From a virus, in the IMG/VR virus record IMGVR_UViG_3300017788_000078, positions 1 through 36,685 of that record: a stretch of DNA of 36,685 nucleotides, one strand, 5' to 3'. The translations under genes were made by a program, and so were the position numbers. Numbering within the stretch: the stretch's first letter is position 1; each line of letters opens with the position of its first letter. The notes under the pieces are model-generated. The model was not told the origin of the DNA. It saw only the letters and a program-made list of their open reading frames with translations, and ran no database searches. Shown here piece after piece: positions 19,666 to 28,083 of the stretch.

Positions 19666-20243
19666 CCGTAATCGTAACTGATACTTTCACAGATTAGATT
19701 CATCTGTACCACAATGGCCACAGCATAGGCTATGGCATGACTTTTCTTAAAGTAGTATTCACCGTTGGTCGGTTTCGTCCAAATCTCCGTCCCAATCTCT
19801 GTCCATGTCTTCCCAAGTAGGTGTTTCTTTGCTGGGCGGATCAAAGCGAGTAGCATTGCCAACTCTTCTACCGTGGTAGGTTTCATCTGCCTCAATATGT
19901 GCCCATAGCCATTGACGTGGAAAAGTAAATCCGTGAAACTGTCGTCTTGTAGAAGATCCCATAGCGGCTCCGTTGTCATTAATTGGGTAAGGTGTTCTTC
20001 ACTGCGAACACCTTTATATATGCTAACATTTAAAAAATCAATTTTAAAATAACCACGATCTTCGGCAGTTTTATAATCAATTGTGGAAAGATTCTGTTCA
20101 GGCCAACTGGGAATATCTTGAAAATATACTCCAGTGTTGTGTGCTACTACTCCTCGCTCATTGTCGACTCGCATGGCACGACGATGCTTGAGTTTATCAA
20201 GTATCTTCTGTCTGTCATAAAAGTCGATGTCAATATCTGGCAT
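19662..20243 (-). CDS. Miniature DNA polymerase III alpha-like protein, 193 aa
   Basis: PDIDIDF at residues 2-8 matches the catalytic PDFDVDF of bacterial Pol III alpha (second and third Asp, E. coli D401 and D403). GYFKIDFLNV (64-73) matches VKFDFLGL (D555). ELAMLLALIRPA (127-138) and YYFKKSHAIAYAVA (163-176) match the finger-region elements ALVALFRPG and FNKSHSAAYA. The bacterial enzyme is about 1,160 residues and has PHP, finger and OB parts; here only stitched core pieces remain. Similar short proteins occur in T4-like phages to my knowledge. Polymerase activity is uncertain. It starts one base inside the preceding stop (TAATG). Confidence 0.85.
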   Translation of the reverse strand: MPDIDIDFYDRQKILDKLKHRRAMRVDNERGVVAHNTGVYFQDIPSWPEQNLSTIDYKTAEDRGYFKIDFLNVSIYKGVRSEEHLTQLMTTEPLWDLLQDDSFTDLLFHVNGYGHILRQMKPTTVEELAMLLALIRPAKKHLLGKTWTEIGTEIWTKPTNGEYYFKKSHAIAYAVAIVVQMNLICESISYDYG

Positions 20244-20485
20244 TAGTGTAATACTCTGGATTGTCTGGATAGTTCTTCAATGCCCATGACAAATTCATCG
20301 GTTTCTGTGTTGAATGCCAACATGGCGATTTCTTCAAGATGTTCATTGATATTATTGGCTACTCGATCCCTAATGTCATCGTTTCTAAAGCCAGTTAATT
20401 TTACAATCAAATTGTTATTGCTGTCAACTTCAATGGTGATATTGATTTGATCTTCGTTGGTTTCGAATTCTTGTTCGGCGTTCAT
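20243..20485 (-). CDS. Small acidic hypothetical protein, 80 aa
   Basis: ATG 20485 follows GAGAGGGAAAATT and overlaps the upstream stop as ATGA, so it was preferred over the longer open frame. The protein (MNAEQEFETNEDQINITIEV) is acidic with a beta-strand start and helical end. No family recognised. It sits directly before the Pol III alpha-like gene. Confidence 0.8.
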   Translation of the reverse strand: MNAEQEFETNEDQINITIEVDSNNNLIVKLTGFRNDDIRDRVANNINEHLEEIAMLAFNTETDEFVMGIEELSRQSRVLH

Positions 20486-21186
20486 AATTTTCCCTCTCGG
20501 ATAACGTCTCTTACTAACTCTATGTCTTCGGGTGACTTTTTGAATTTGCTTTTCCAAAATTCTGGATCAATCATTGGGGCGACGATTTCAAGTTGTTCAT
20601 CATTGAATCGTGCCAACATTTCCTGTCCAGACTTGGCATTGAGCAACAACCATGCCGACATTTTTCCATCTCGAATATCATACACCGCCCGGTTAAGGCT
20701 GACATATTTGAAGTAATGATTCCAAGCAGATCCATTGCTTTCTGCCCAATCGATCATAGTTGACACTGATCTCTGTAAGGCAGTGGTAGGGGCTTCTGAT
20801 TTGATCAACTCTAATACATACTTGTCATAGAGTTCATCTCTGCACCAGTGGTCCAGTTTAATACCGCTGGTTACTACCCAGTCGATATACTGTTCAGGAT
20901 ACAGGGGATTTACATTACTGATAAAACTGCCGAATTTAACAAAGGCAGCATAATATGGACTGCTGGCGAATTCTTGATAGGTTTTTGTACCTTTGAATCG
21001 CTGAGTCAATTGATAGAACCTTACGTAGGTCTGATATCCGATCTGAACGTGTTTCTCAGTCTTAGCCAAGTGCCTGCGTTTTTGCTCGCACATATGAACC
21101 GTTAATGTCTTTTCTTTCATGTAAGCAGTGTTACAGAATTGACATACATAGGGCTTTTCGACTGTGGTAACCAGTTCCGTCAGCAT
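20482..21186 (-). CDS. Protein with N-terminal C2H2-like zinc finger, 234 aa
   Basis: YVCQFCNTAYMKEKTLTVHMC at residues 13-33 gives C15, C18, H31 and C33, a zinc-finger-like cluster, followed by a basic stretch (EQKRRHLAK). The rest is helical with many aromatic residues. Binding of DNA or RNA is likely by analogy. I recall similar proteins in T4-like phages but cannot name a function. It is coupled to the next gene by ATGA. Confidence 0.85.
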   Translation of the reverse strand: MLTELVTTVEKPYVCQFCNTAYMKEKTLTVHMCEQKRRHLAKTEKHVQIGYQTYVRFYQLTQRFKGTKTYQEFASSPYYAAFVKFGSFISNVNPLYPEQYIDWVVTSGIKLDHWCRDELYDKYVLELIKSEAPTTALQRSVSTMIDWAESNGSAWNHYFKYVSLNRAVYDIRDGKMSAWLLLNAKSGQEMLARFNDEQLEIVAPMIDPEFWKSKFKKSPEDIELVRDVIREGKL

Positions 21187-21198
21187 ATGATATTTACC

Positions 21199-21678
21199 TT
21201 AAAATAGTTTAGCCACTTCATTGGGTGCCATACCTGACTGTTCTGCGTGTTGTCGTAGATCTGCTTCTGTATTAATATCTGCTAACATTTCTATTTCGCG
21301 CATTTTCATGTTAGGATATATTTGACTGAGGTATTTGATTTTTTTGTTGTTATTGCCGTTGGCTTTTTTCTTATAACCAATCCATTCGTGGTAGAAAATC
21401 TTTTGACTTTCATGACCACACATACACAGTAATTGCCACAGAAGTTTAGGATGTTTTTGTAAAAGATTCCAATGCTTGTTAAAATATTCATTGACTGCCA
21501 ATACAAAATGTTCCTGCGTGTCTCTGTTGTTGACTTTGGCATTACTGATATAACGATTCAAAATAAAGAATTCTGATTTCAATGCCTTACGTTGGTCATC
21601 ATCAATCTCATCCCAGAGACTTTTGGCATTCATGTCTACTGCGGCCAATACTTCTTTTAGGGGTACTTTTTCACTCAT
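21199..21678 (-). CDS. Conserved hypothetical protein, 159 aa
   Basis: A helical protein with the run NEYFNKHWNLLQKHPKLLWQ, LLCMCGHESQKIFYHEWIGY, KKKANGNNNKKIKYL. The KHPKLLWQLL and HEWIGYKKK elements look well conserved and basic, which suggests a nucleic-acid role. I considered the gp62 clamp-loader subunit but the known gp62 motif region is absent. Its start overlaps the upstream gene by 8 bases. Confidence 0.85.
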   Translation of the reverse strand: MSEKVPLKEVLAAVDMNAKSLWDEIDDDQRKALKSEFFILNRYISNAKVNNRDTQEHFVLAVNEYFNKHWNLLQKHPKLLWQLLCMCGHESQKIFYHEWIGYKKKANGNNNKKIKYLSQIYPNMKMREIEMLADINTEADLRQHAEQSGMAPNEVAKLF

Positions 21679-21919
21679 TTATTTTATCCTGGCTTAAACG
21701 ATATATCATTATAACACGTTCTACTGCCTTTCGCAATACAGGATTGTGCTTACTGGCTAACCTGATTTCTACCCAAAGTTTGTGTTCATCGAGATCTTTG
21801 GCTCCAAGGCTCTGTCCAATTAATCGCTTTTCATTGGTGCCCGATTCTCTGGCATAGACTGTATTGCCACCATCTGGACTTTCGTAGATATATGTTGCTC
21901 CGGGTTTAAGAGATCCCAT
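21671..21919 (-). CDS. Conserved small T4-like phage protein, 82 aa
   Basis: MGSLKPGATYIYESPDGGNT, then VYARE and IGQSLG, LWVEIRLASKHNPVLRKAVE. This start is familiar from small proteins of T4-like phages, function unknown. It is the last gene of the modification cassette in reading order and overlaps the following gene by 8 bases. Confidence 0.85.
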   Translation of the reverse strand: MGSLKPGATYIYESPDGGNTVYARESGTNEKRLIGQSLGAKDLDEHKLWVEIRLASKHNPVLRKAVERVIMIYRLSQDKINE

Positions 21920-21920
21920 T

Positions 21921-22472
21921 TTATTTTTCTATGATAACAAGATACTTTACAATTTCTCTTGGCGGGCCTTTTTTCACTGTTGAGGTGTATTCTATAATTT
22001 TATCTTCAACAATATTCCAACCAAGTGATTTAAGTTTAATGTTCCACCATTCAGGTTTTTCAATAATCAGATGTGCATTTCTACCGTCAGACAATGCTTT
22101 TTTAGCCGGATGACATGCAATTAAATGATACATCGCTTTGTTGCATCGAGAATATAAATCAGTTAATGTGCTGTCCAATAATTCAGGTTCAATGTGTTCT
22201 AATACGTCTGAGGAATAGATTAAATCCACTTGCTCTGGTAGAATATCAAAACCGTCTCTGCCCGGATCAAAACCTACACATTTAATATTTGGATAAGAAT
22301 TAATGAACTCAGTTAATGTAAGGCCTTTGCCGCAACCAAAATCTAATAAAGACGTTACTTGATGTTTTTCAATTAGTGTTTTAACTTCTTTAGAAATATT
22401 TTTGCTTACTCCGAAAGATTTTTTTGAGTGCAGTTTTTTAAGTTCAAGAGCATAATCGGTTGAGTGTGTCAT
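21921..22472 (-). CDS. SAM-dependent methyltransferase, 183 aa
   Basis: Motif I is LLDFGCGKG (42-50), the acidic residue after strand 2 is in GFDPGRDG (D69), and DLIYSSDVLEHI (83-94) is the usual motif II region with its VLEH. It is a complete small class I methyltransferase. Its substrate is probably a sugar or lipid-linked intermediate, judged from its neighbours (inference). The following gene starts a base or so away from its upstream neighbour, so the cassette is tightly packed. AT content is higher than in the replication genes. Confidence 0.85.
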   Translation of the reverse strand: MTHSTDYALELKKLHSKKSFGVSKNISKEVKTLIEKHQVTSLLDFGCGKGLTLTEFINSYPNIKCVGFDPGRDGFDILPEQVDLIYSSDVLEHIEPELLDSTLTDLYSRCNKAMYHLIACHPAKKALSDGRNAHLIIEKPEWWNIKLKSLGWNIVEDKIIEYTSTVKKGPPREIVKYLVIIEK

Positions 22473-23213
22473 TTATTTTTCTTCTAATTTAAATAATTTT
22501 TCTTCGACATGTGCATCTATGTTAACATATCTTCTAATGGTAGATGCACTAACTCGTTGAGATACTCCGTGTATTGAATCTGGTGTATTTAAAAATACAA
22601 CCATAGTATTTTCTTTATAAGGAATTCGGGTAACCTCTTTAATCTGATCAACAGGGGCTATTCTTCCTGAATCGAATGCAAAATCGTCACTTGATTTTTT
22701 ATAAATGATTAAATCCCCGCCCGAACTTTGATCTTCGAATTTTTTCATATAAAATAAACAGGCAAATAGTTCTCTGCCAGCATCTACGTGTGGTGTTCTA
22801 ATACTTTTGGCATTTATAGCGTTCATAACAAATTGTATTTCAAGTCGAGTTGTATTTGCCTTTGGTTCGTGTCTTGGACTAACATCGCACGTTAAATATT
22901 TTTCTAAATATTTAGGATAGTATTTTTTTATCGCCTGGGAAAATATTTCTACTATGCTGTCTTTAAATACTTTGCTGGTGTGAAATTTTATAAATTCCTG
23001 CCACTCTTTAGATAATTTAGAATAGTTAAAATCTTTTTCATAATATCTAAAGTCGTTAAAATTTTCTGTTTGCCCATTTAATATCCATTCTGGATAGGTA
23101 TCTGCTAATGATTGATACACGTCAACTGGCAATACATTCTCGATATAAAAATAAGGAAATGGTTCTAAAAATAAATTCTCTTTGTTGAAATTTTGTAAAA
23201 CATTAGATTTCAT
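22473..23213 (-). CDS. 2OG-Fe(II) oxygenase-like protein, 246 aa
   Basis: The iron site reads H142-x-D144 (RTPHVDAGRELFACLFYM) and H215 (NTPDSIHGVSQR), with an Arg in SASTIRRYV for the 2-oxoglutarate carboxylate. GGDLIIYK supports the double-stranded beta-helix fold. Such enzymes hydroxylate or otherwise oxidise sugars, proteins or small molecules. In this cassette a glycan or its precursor is a likely substrate (inference). Its 5' end overlaps the preceding gene by 4 bases. Codon use is very AT-rich. Confidence 0.8.
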   Translation of the reverse strand: MKSNVLQNFNKENLFLEPFPYFYIENVLPVDVYQSLADTYPEWILNGQTENFNDFRYYEKDFNYSKLSKEWQEFIKFHTSKVFKDSIVEIFSQAIKKYYPKYLEKYLTCDVSPRHEPKANTTRLEIQFVMNAINAKSIRTPHVDAGRELFACLFYMKKFEDQSSGGDLIIYKKSSDDFAFDSGRIAPVDQIKEVTRIPYKENTMVVFLNTPDSIHGVSQRVSASTIRRYVNIDAHVEEKLFKLEEK

Positions 23214-23938
23214 TTATATTTTTTTCCTATTTCAGATGTTGAAATATTATCGCCTCCATACATATTTTGAATAGGGATTTCGAAAGATTTTTCAACAGTC
23301 TTTTTCATAACTGCTACTACCATAGGATCACTTTCCCAAGAATCTAAATCTAATTTATTTCGATATCCTTTATTTCTGCTCAGCGCATTAACATCTAACT
23401 TATGCAGATACTTAGCATCGCTGGATGCTATCCATAAGGCACTTAATTGATAATCATTTTGATAGGACAAACAAGGAAATAAATTTGGATTGTAATTATA
23501 AAATCCATGATCAACCCACCGATAAAATGGTAAAACATGAATCATATAACCATTAACTTTACAAAGATTGTGAGCATTCAAAAACAAAGTATATTGATTG
23601 AAAACATGCTCGCCAGTTCCATTGTTTGTTACTAAATCAAATTTTTCTGTAAAATTATATTGTTTAGAGATGTCGCTGTTTAAATCCATTGCAATTGCAT
23701 CTCGCTCAGTGTTAACATCTACAGCAATATATTTAGAAAATCCTAAACTAAGATAAAAGTCTTTAGTAGATTCAATAGTCGGGGGAGTTTGAATTCCTAA
23801 CTCTGCATAAATCTCTCCTCGAGCCTTTGAATTTTTTAACGTTTGATTTCCTAATTCTATTACTGTTGGCTTTTTATCTGTGAGCAATTCTTTAGCCACA
23901 GACCCCACTGCTTTGGTAATTAAATTACTGTATCCCAT
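23210..23938 (-). CDS. Methyltransferase-like protein, 242 aa
   Basis: PTVIELGNQTLKNS near residues 24-37 takes the place of motif I, YIAVDVNTERDAIAMDL gives the acidic residue, and DLVTNNGTGEHVFNQ then NAHNLCKVNGYMIHVLPF fits motifs II to III. The glycine loop is unusual (ELGNQT rather than GxGxG), so activity should not be assumed. The neighbours suggest a sugar-related role. Overlaps the cupin gene by one base. Confidence 0.65.
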   Translation of the reverse strand: MGYSNLITKAVGSVAKELLTDKKPTVIELGNQTLKNSKARGEIYAELGIQTPPTIESTKDFYLSLGFSKYIAVDVNTERDAIAMDLNSDISKQYNFTEKFDLVTNNGTGEHVFNQYTLFLNAHNLCKVNGYMIHVLPFYRWVDHGFYNYNPNLFPCLSYQNDYQLSALWIASSDAKYLHKLDVNALSRNKGYRNKLDLDSWESDPMVVAVMKKTVEKSFEIPIQNMYGGDNISTSEIGKKYK

Positions 23939-24282
23939 TATTTGCTATACCCCACAGACTCTCTTTCAATGTCGTCGTGATCAAATTCCGCCCAGTATAA
24001 TTCAAAAGCCACAGTATCCTCTACGGCTTCAAATTGATGATATTCGCCTGGCGCAACTTTTGTATACTGACCTGCTTCTAACACTGTTTCGTCAACAAGA
24101 TCATAATTGTTTTTCCAAACACGAATAATCATTTTTCCCGATTCAACAAAGAATCCGTTCCACTTATATTTGTGTTTGTGTTTTGAACATACACCGCCTG
24201 CCTTGGCCTCTATACGATGAAATTCAAGAACACCATTGGCTTCGAGCAATTCTGTTTGGCCCCATACTTTTCCTGCTTTCAT
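23938..24282 (-). CDS. Cupin-domain protein, 114 aa
   Basis: HRIEAKAGGVCSKHKHKYKW at about residues 22-41 and APGEYHQFEAVEDTVAFELY near 77-96 are the two cupin motifs (H36, H38, later H82). It is a single-domain cupin, such as sugar isomerases, epimerases or binding proteins use. The context points to sugar metabolism. It is separate from, but possibly related to, the cupin half of the fused gene at 32391. Confidence 0.8.
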   Translation of the reverse strand: MKAGKVWGQTELLEANGVLEFHRIEAKAGGVCSKHKHKYKWNGFFVESGKMIIRVWKNNYDLVDETVLEAGQYTKVAPGEYHQFEAVEDTVAFELYWAEFDHDDIERESVGYSK

Positions 24283-24290
24283 ACTATTCC

Positions 24291-24734
24291 TTATCTTGCA
24301 ATTATAGATACAGACACATAGGCGCCCGGATCATAACTCATTTGCTGAGTATACTGTCTACCACCAAAATCAAAGGTAACATTGTAACCTATAACTCTTG
24401 ACTGTGTTTCTGTATACGGTGTACAACGCTGTTGTGTTCTTGTACCGTTCTGTACTTCATTGCCGGCAATGGCTCCACCGATTACTCCAACACCTGTGGC
24501 AATGTCTTTACCAGAACCCTTGCCGATTTGATTGCCAACTACACCACCTACAATGGCGCCGATAATTGCGCCGCCGGCACCTTGCTCAACTGGTTTAACT
24601 GTTTCAATGACACAGTTCTGTCGAGTAACCTGTACCTGCTCTGTAACTGGAACTGTATTTACTACCCTGGCCTGCTGGGCATGAGCAGAAATAGATATTG
24701 CCGATAACGCTAATAATAAAAATGCTTTCATCAT
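24291..24734 (-). CDS. Glycine-zipper 2TM protein with signal peptide, 147 aa
   Basis: MMKAFLLLALSAISISAHAQ is a clear signal peptide. GAGGAIIGAIVGGVVGNQIG and later GVGVIGGAIAGNEVQ are the glycine-zipper repeats of the 17-kDa surface-antigen type (SlyB-like) family. These proteins are found in the outer membrane of Proteobacteria. Here there is no lipobox cysteine directly after the signal peptide. The C-terminal third has two cysteines (C38 and C103 in the full protein). A role in altering the host envelope, or a captured host gene, is inferred. Confidence 0.85.
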   Translation of the reverse strand: MMKAFLLLALSAISISAHAQQARVVNTVPVTEQVQVTRQNCVIETVKPVEQGAGGAIIGAIVGGVVGNQIGKGSGKDIATGVGVIGGAIAGNEVQNGTRTQQRCTPYTETQSRVIGYNVTFDFGGRQYTQQMSYDPGAYVSVSIIAR

Positions 24735-24901
24735 TTTCTCTCCTTGGGATTTCCTACAACTGTGCCTACACCATATTGCCCTTCGGCAATTTTTTTAGCC
24801 ATTGTTGGATTTATGGCCTGCACAGTGGTTTTAATAATTTGATTGTAACCTGGTTGTTTTAATTTTAAATTAATTTCATAAGTTTTTAATTTAGATGTCA
24901 T
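24731..24901 (-). CDS. Small hypothetical protein, 56 aa
   Basis: MTSKLKTYEINLKLKQPGYN, then a helix (NPTMAKKIAEGQYG). A small beta-beta-alpha protein with no recognised family. TAGGAGCGCAC before the ATG is a strong ribosome site, and the ATGA overlap with the glycine-zipper gene supports it. Confidence 0.75.
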   Translation of the reverse strand: MTSKLKTYEINLKLKQPGYNQIIKTTVQAINPTMAKKIAEGQYGVGTVVGNPKERK

Positions 24902-24910
24902 TGTGCGCTC

Positions 24911-25417
24911 CTACAGTAGTTTAGAATAATCAATGATCTCACACTGTCTACTTATGTCTTTTACGAAATATGCACAGGGAGGTTTCTTACCAGATTTCAG
25001 AGGAGTTGCTAATAGTTGGCCTGATTTCATCTTAGGAAAATACCATTTTACGTCATTGTAAAAATTGACTATTTCTATGCGTTTATACTCCAGTCGGAAA
25101 CTGCTCAACGGATTAAAAACCAGAGCATCAAAACCTCGATCGTTTAAACTGGTCAAAGGCAGTACTTCTATATCTGTACTGCCTTCTTTGTCTCCCACTG
25201 CGATACTCCAATCAATGGGCATGGTTATTTCATCGTCACCAATTTTTAATACCATTGCTGGAGAATTAAAACTTTCAAGAAAAATCAACGGTATGAAAAA
25301 GAAATCAGGATTGATAGGATCGCTGTTATCTAATACTGCAAATCTTGTATTTTCGTCCACCGAGTCCGGTAAGTTATTCAAACTAAAAGTTGTATCATCT
25401 AATGTTAATATATGCAT
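24911..25417 (-). CDS. Conserved hypothetical protein, 168 aa
   Basis: The central part, NPDFFFIPLIFLESFNSPAM, then DEITMPIDWSIAVGDKEG, LPLTSLNDRGFDALVFNPL and DVKWYFPKMKSGQLL, looks strongly constrained and resembles a protein found beside uvsW in T4-like phages, to my memory. No catalytic motif is visible. It starts seven bases after uvsW ends and so is co-transcribed with it. Confidence 0.85.
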   Translation of the reverse strand: MHILTLDDTTFSLNNLPDSVDENTRFAVLDNSDPINPDFFFIPLIFLESFNSPAMVLKIGDDEITMPIDWSIAVGDKEGSTDIEVLPLTSLNDRGFDALVFNPLSSFRLEYKRIEIVNFYNDVKWYFPKMKSGQLLATPLKSGKKPPCAYFVKDISRQCEIIDYSKLL

Positions 25418-25424
25418 GTTCTTA

Positions 25425-26882
25425 CTATCGCCAATCTATCTTTTCGATAGTGAACGGGTATTTGGCTTCCTTGTAAAATTTCTTCCGTTCTGTGAGGTGG
25501 CGCTTGGCATATTTTGTATTTGCTGTGATATCCCAGATTTGGACGAAGTCTTTGTCTTCTGCTTTTCTAATGCCTCGCCCAATGCTCTGTATAACGCGGA
25601 CAAAGCTCTTTCCGGGTTCAATAAGAACCAGATTAAAAATCCTTGGAATATTAATACCCACAGCGGCCACACCATAAGTCGCCACAATAACCTTGTTATC
25701 AGCAGTTTGAATTTCATCATACTCTTCTTCTCGATCCTTGACTTTGATTCTTCCACTAATGAAAACTGAGTCTTTGACATTCTCAGTTATAATACGACCC
25801 GCATCAAGTCGATCAACAAGAATAAGTGTATTACCGCTTTCGCTGACGGTATTACACAGTTTACTGATATAGGTCATTCTATCTTGATCAGTTACCAGAT
25901 ATTTTAATTCTTCAGGATAACCTTGAAATTCTTTATATTCCATGGTTTGAAGAACGTTAACATGACATTGAGCCAAGTGTCCCATGTCTTGTAATTCGCT
26001 GGCCGAAAGTTTGCCTATTACTTGCCCGAGACTTGCCTTAATGCTTTCAAATTCGTGTTCTTCTTTTGGTATTGTGCCTGTGAGTCCCCAACGAATGGGA
26101 GTGTTGCATAAATTTGTTGTTAGTAATTTCTTCAGTACTTCTGCCTTGGCTTGATGAACCTCGTCCACAATCACTGCGGCAATATTTTCTAAAAACTCTG
26201 CCAAGCGTTCTGCATCTTCAAGACTGTCTTTGCTTTTCTTGTCAAGAATATTGACACTTTGCCAGGTACAGATAGTGTGTGTTTTGCCTAATTCTTTCCT
26301 ATCACCAAAGTATACACCTACATCAAGTCCGATATTTTTATAATCTTTTTCTGTCTGCGTTACAAGACTTTTGTTAGGCACAATTACCAATGTTCTGCCA
26401 TAGGGTTCACACAATTTTGATAGACAGGCTGTGATAATAGTTTTACCTGCACCGGTGGCCACTTCTTGCAGACTCTGTGGATTTTCAAGGAATCTATTGA
26501 TCACTTCAATTTGATAATCGCGAAGCATAATAGGTTGACCTTCGGCCGGATGACCCTTGGGCCACGATTGATCTGACACGTAATTCTCATCAATCTTAGT
26601 AAAAGACAGTGTTGTTTTTTGTCTAAGATCCTCAACTTCTTCAATGTCAATACCGAGGTCGGTTAGAATAGGCAGAATCACTTCAAGGTGATTTAAATAT
26701 CCGTTGCCGCCAAGACCAAACAGAGTAACAGTGCCGTCCCACCGGCCAAGTTTATATCTTGGCATATATCTTGCGTAGGGCAAGGTAAATTTAAGAGCGT
26801 TAGAGATCTTCCTTCTTGCTTCTAAAGGTAGGCCTTCAAACTTAATATTAACTTCGTCTCTAATTATTAATTTAACACTCAT
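25425..26882 (-). CDS. uvsW: UvsW-type DNA helicase
   Basis: 485 residues, close to T4 UvsW. The N-terminal double-stranded DNA recognition part is followed by the SF2 core: ATGAGKT (motif I, 142-148), DEVH (motif II, 240-243), LTGT (motif III, 267-270), and QSIGRGIRK (motif VI, 432-440). UvsW unwinds recombination and stalled-fork structures and controls origin use in T4 (established). It overlaps the upstream unknown gene by 11 bases and shares its consensus promoter. Confidence 0.95.
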   Translation of the reverse strand: MSVKLIIRDEVNIKFEGLPLEARRKISNALKFTLPYARYMPRYKLGRWDGTVTLFGLGGNGYLNHLEVILPILTDLGIDIEEVEDLRQKTTLSFTKIDENYVSDQSWPKGHPAEGQPIMLRDYQIEVINRFLENPQSLQEVATGAGKTIITACLSKLCEPYGRTLVIVPNKSLVTQTEKDYKNIGLDVGVYFGDRKELGKTHTICTWQSVNILDKKSKDSLEDAERLAEFLENIAAVIVDEVHQAKAEVLKKLLTTNLCNTPIRWGLTGTIPKEEHEFESIKASLGQVIGKLSASELQDMGHLAQCHVNVLQTMEYKEFQGYPEELKYLVTDQDRMTYISKLCNTVSESGNTLILVDRLDAGRIITENVKDSVFISGRIKVKDREEEYDEIQTADNKVIVATYGVAAVGINIPRIFNLVLIEPGKSFVRVIQSIGRGIRKAEDKDFVQIWDITANTKYAKRHLTERKKFYKEAKYPFTIEKIDWR

Positions 26883-28077
26883 AAAAATTCGTCGATGGGG
26901 CTTTTGTTCCGTATAAAATTCTTAAGTCACACTGATCGCTGATAGTCTGTACCTTGCCACTGGGCACTATCACATTGACATAAATTAAACTTAAAGGTTT
27001 CCACATATTATCTTTGATCAAGAATTTAGGTAACTTATTAGAATCAATTATAACACATTTTGTATTGTTGTCAACCATGTTATTAACACTATATTGTTTG
27101 ACAAGACTATTGAAATTCTGTCCATATTCAACGTCACTGCCTAATCTTGTGAGAACGCTGATCTCTGTGGGATTAACAAATTCAGCCACAGATTCTATGA
27201 TGTTAGTTAACTCTGCGGCCCAATCTTTGCCTTCATTGCCTAACAGAATAAGACAGGGCCATCGTTGTAACTCTGTGAAAGTTTCCGCAAATTGTCTGTA
27301 AGAATACGGCCTACGAATTCTATCAACGAAAATTCGATCACAGGGGCGATCAGCAACTATTTTTGTAAATTCACTGAGTGGCTTTGACCTAAAAGATTCT
27401 TTAACACGATCTGTGACTTTGTAACCAAATCTCATTTGTCTATCAACAATTAAGTGGCTGTTACTGTCTGCGATCTCACCAATTTCTTTTTTCAGCGCGG
27501 TGATGGCCAAATTAGGCAATGTAATTTTAGATTGGTCAAAATCGCAGATTATTGCGAAGTTTTCTTTTTTAATTTCGACAATTTTATCATAGTATTCTTG
27601 TAACTTTTCTTCGATGTCAAATGAATCTTGAAAAGTTTTTACCACATGATATATGTTGTTTTCGTTCAATGAAAACAAGTTGCTTTTGTGCCCACGTTGA
27701 CCAAAATCAGTGAGTTTTTTCTCGATAGATCGTAGTTGTAATGCTACTTTTTTACTGAACGGAAATTTTACAGTGATGTATTTTTTATTTTCTACATCAC
27801 TGATGTAAATTTTCTGTTCTCGATCAATCTGTCGAAGGCCCTTTTCGTAGAAAGGAGAAGCGACTTCTTTTTCAATATCGATGCCCACAGCATTAAACTC
27901 CTCAGAATAGGTTCGTAATTTAATAATAGCCAACGCACCCTGTCGATCTGTCAAGGCCACATCATTGTTTAATTGCCTGTGAAAACTCATCATTAGGTTA
28001 AGGTCATGTTTGACCCGTTTGATTACATACGTTGAATCGAAACCACAGATAATTTGTATTAATCTTTCAATAGGCAT
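26872..28077 (-). CDS. Unknown protein upstream of uvsW, 401 aa
   Basis: ATG 28077 was chosen because it coincides with the predicted transcription start of the consensus promoter; TTG 28101 lies within that promoter. The protein is rich in Lys, Glu, Ile and Asn with no signal peptide. The C-terminal part has an alternating strand-helix look (PCLILLGNEGKDWAAELTNI, then KCVIIDSNKLPK). I do not recognise a family. Its tight coupling to uvsW suggests a role in recombination or repair. It could be a degenerate nucleotide-binding protein. Confidence 0.8.
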   Translation of the reverse strand: MPIERLIQIICGFDSTYVIKRVKHDLNLMMSFHRQLNNDVALTDRQGALAIIKLRTYSEEFNAVGIDIEKEVASPFYEKGLRQIDREQKIYISDVENKKYITVKFPFSKKVALQLRSIEKKLTDFGQRGHKSNLFSLNENNIYHVVKTFQDSFDIEEKLQEYYDKIVEIKKENFAIICDFDQSKITLPNLAITALKKEIGEIADSNSHLIVDRQMRFGYKVTDRVKESFRSKPLSEFTKIVADRPCDRIFVDRIRRPYSYRQFAETFTELQRWPCLILLGNEGKDWAAELTNIIESVAEFVNPTEISVLTRLGSDVEYGQNFNSLVKQYSVNNMVDNNTKCVIIDSNKLPKFLIKDNMWKPLSLIYVNVIVPSGKVQTISDQCDLRILYGTKAPSTNFYEC

Positions 28078-28083
28078 AACAAA

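Noticed and set aside
21199-21678. Clamp-loader small subunit gp62
   Set aside because: Size fits loosely, but the conserved gp62 segment around the FP-x-x-x-x-A-x-N and KR-x-x-KW elements is absent, and no gp44 lies beside it.
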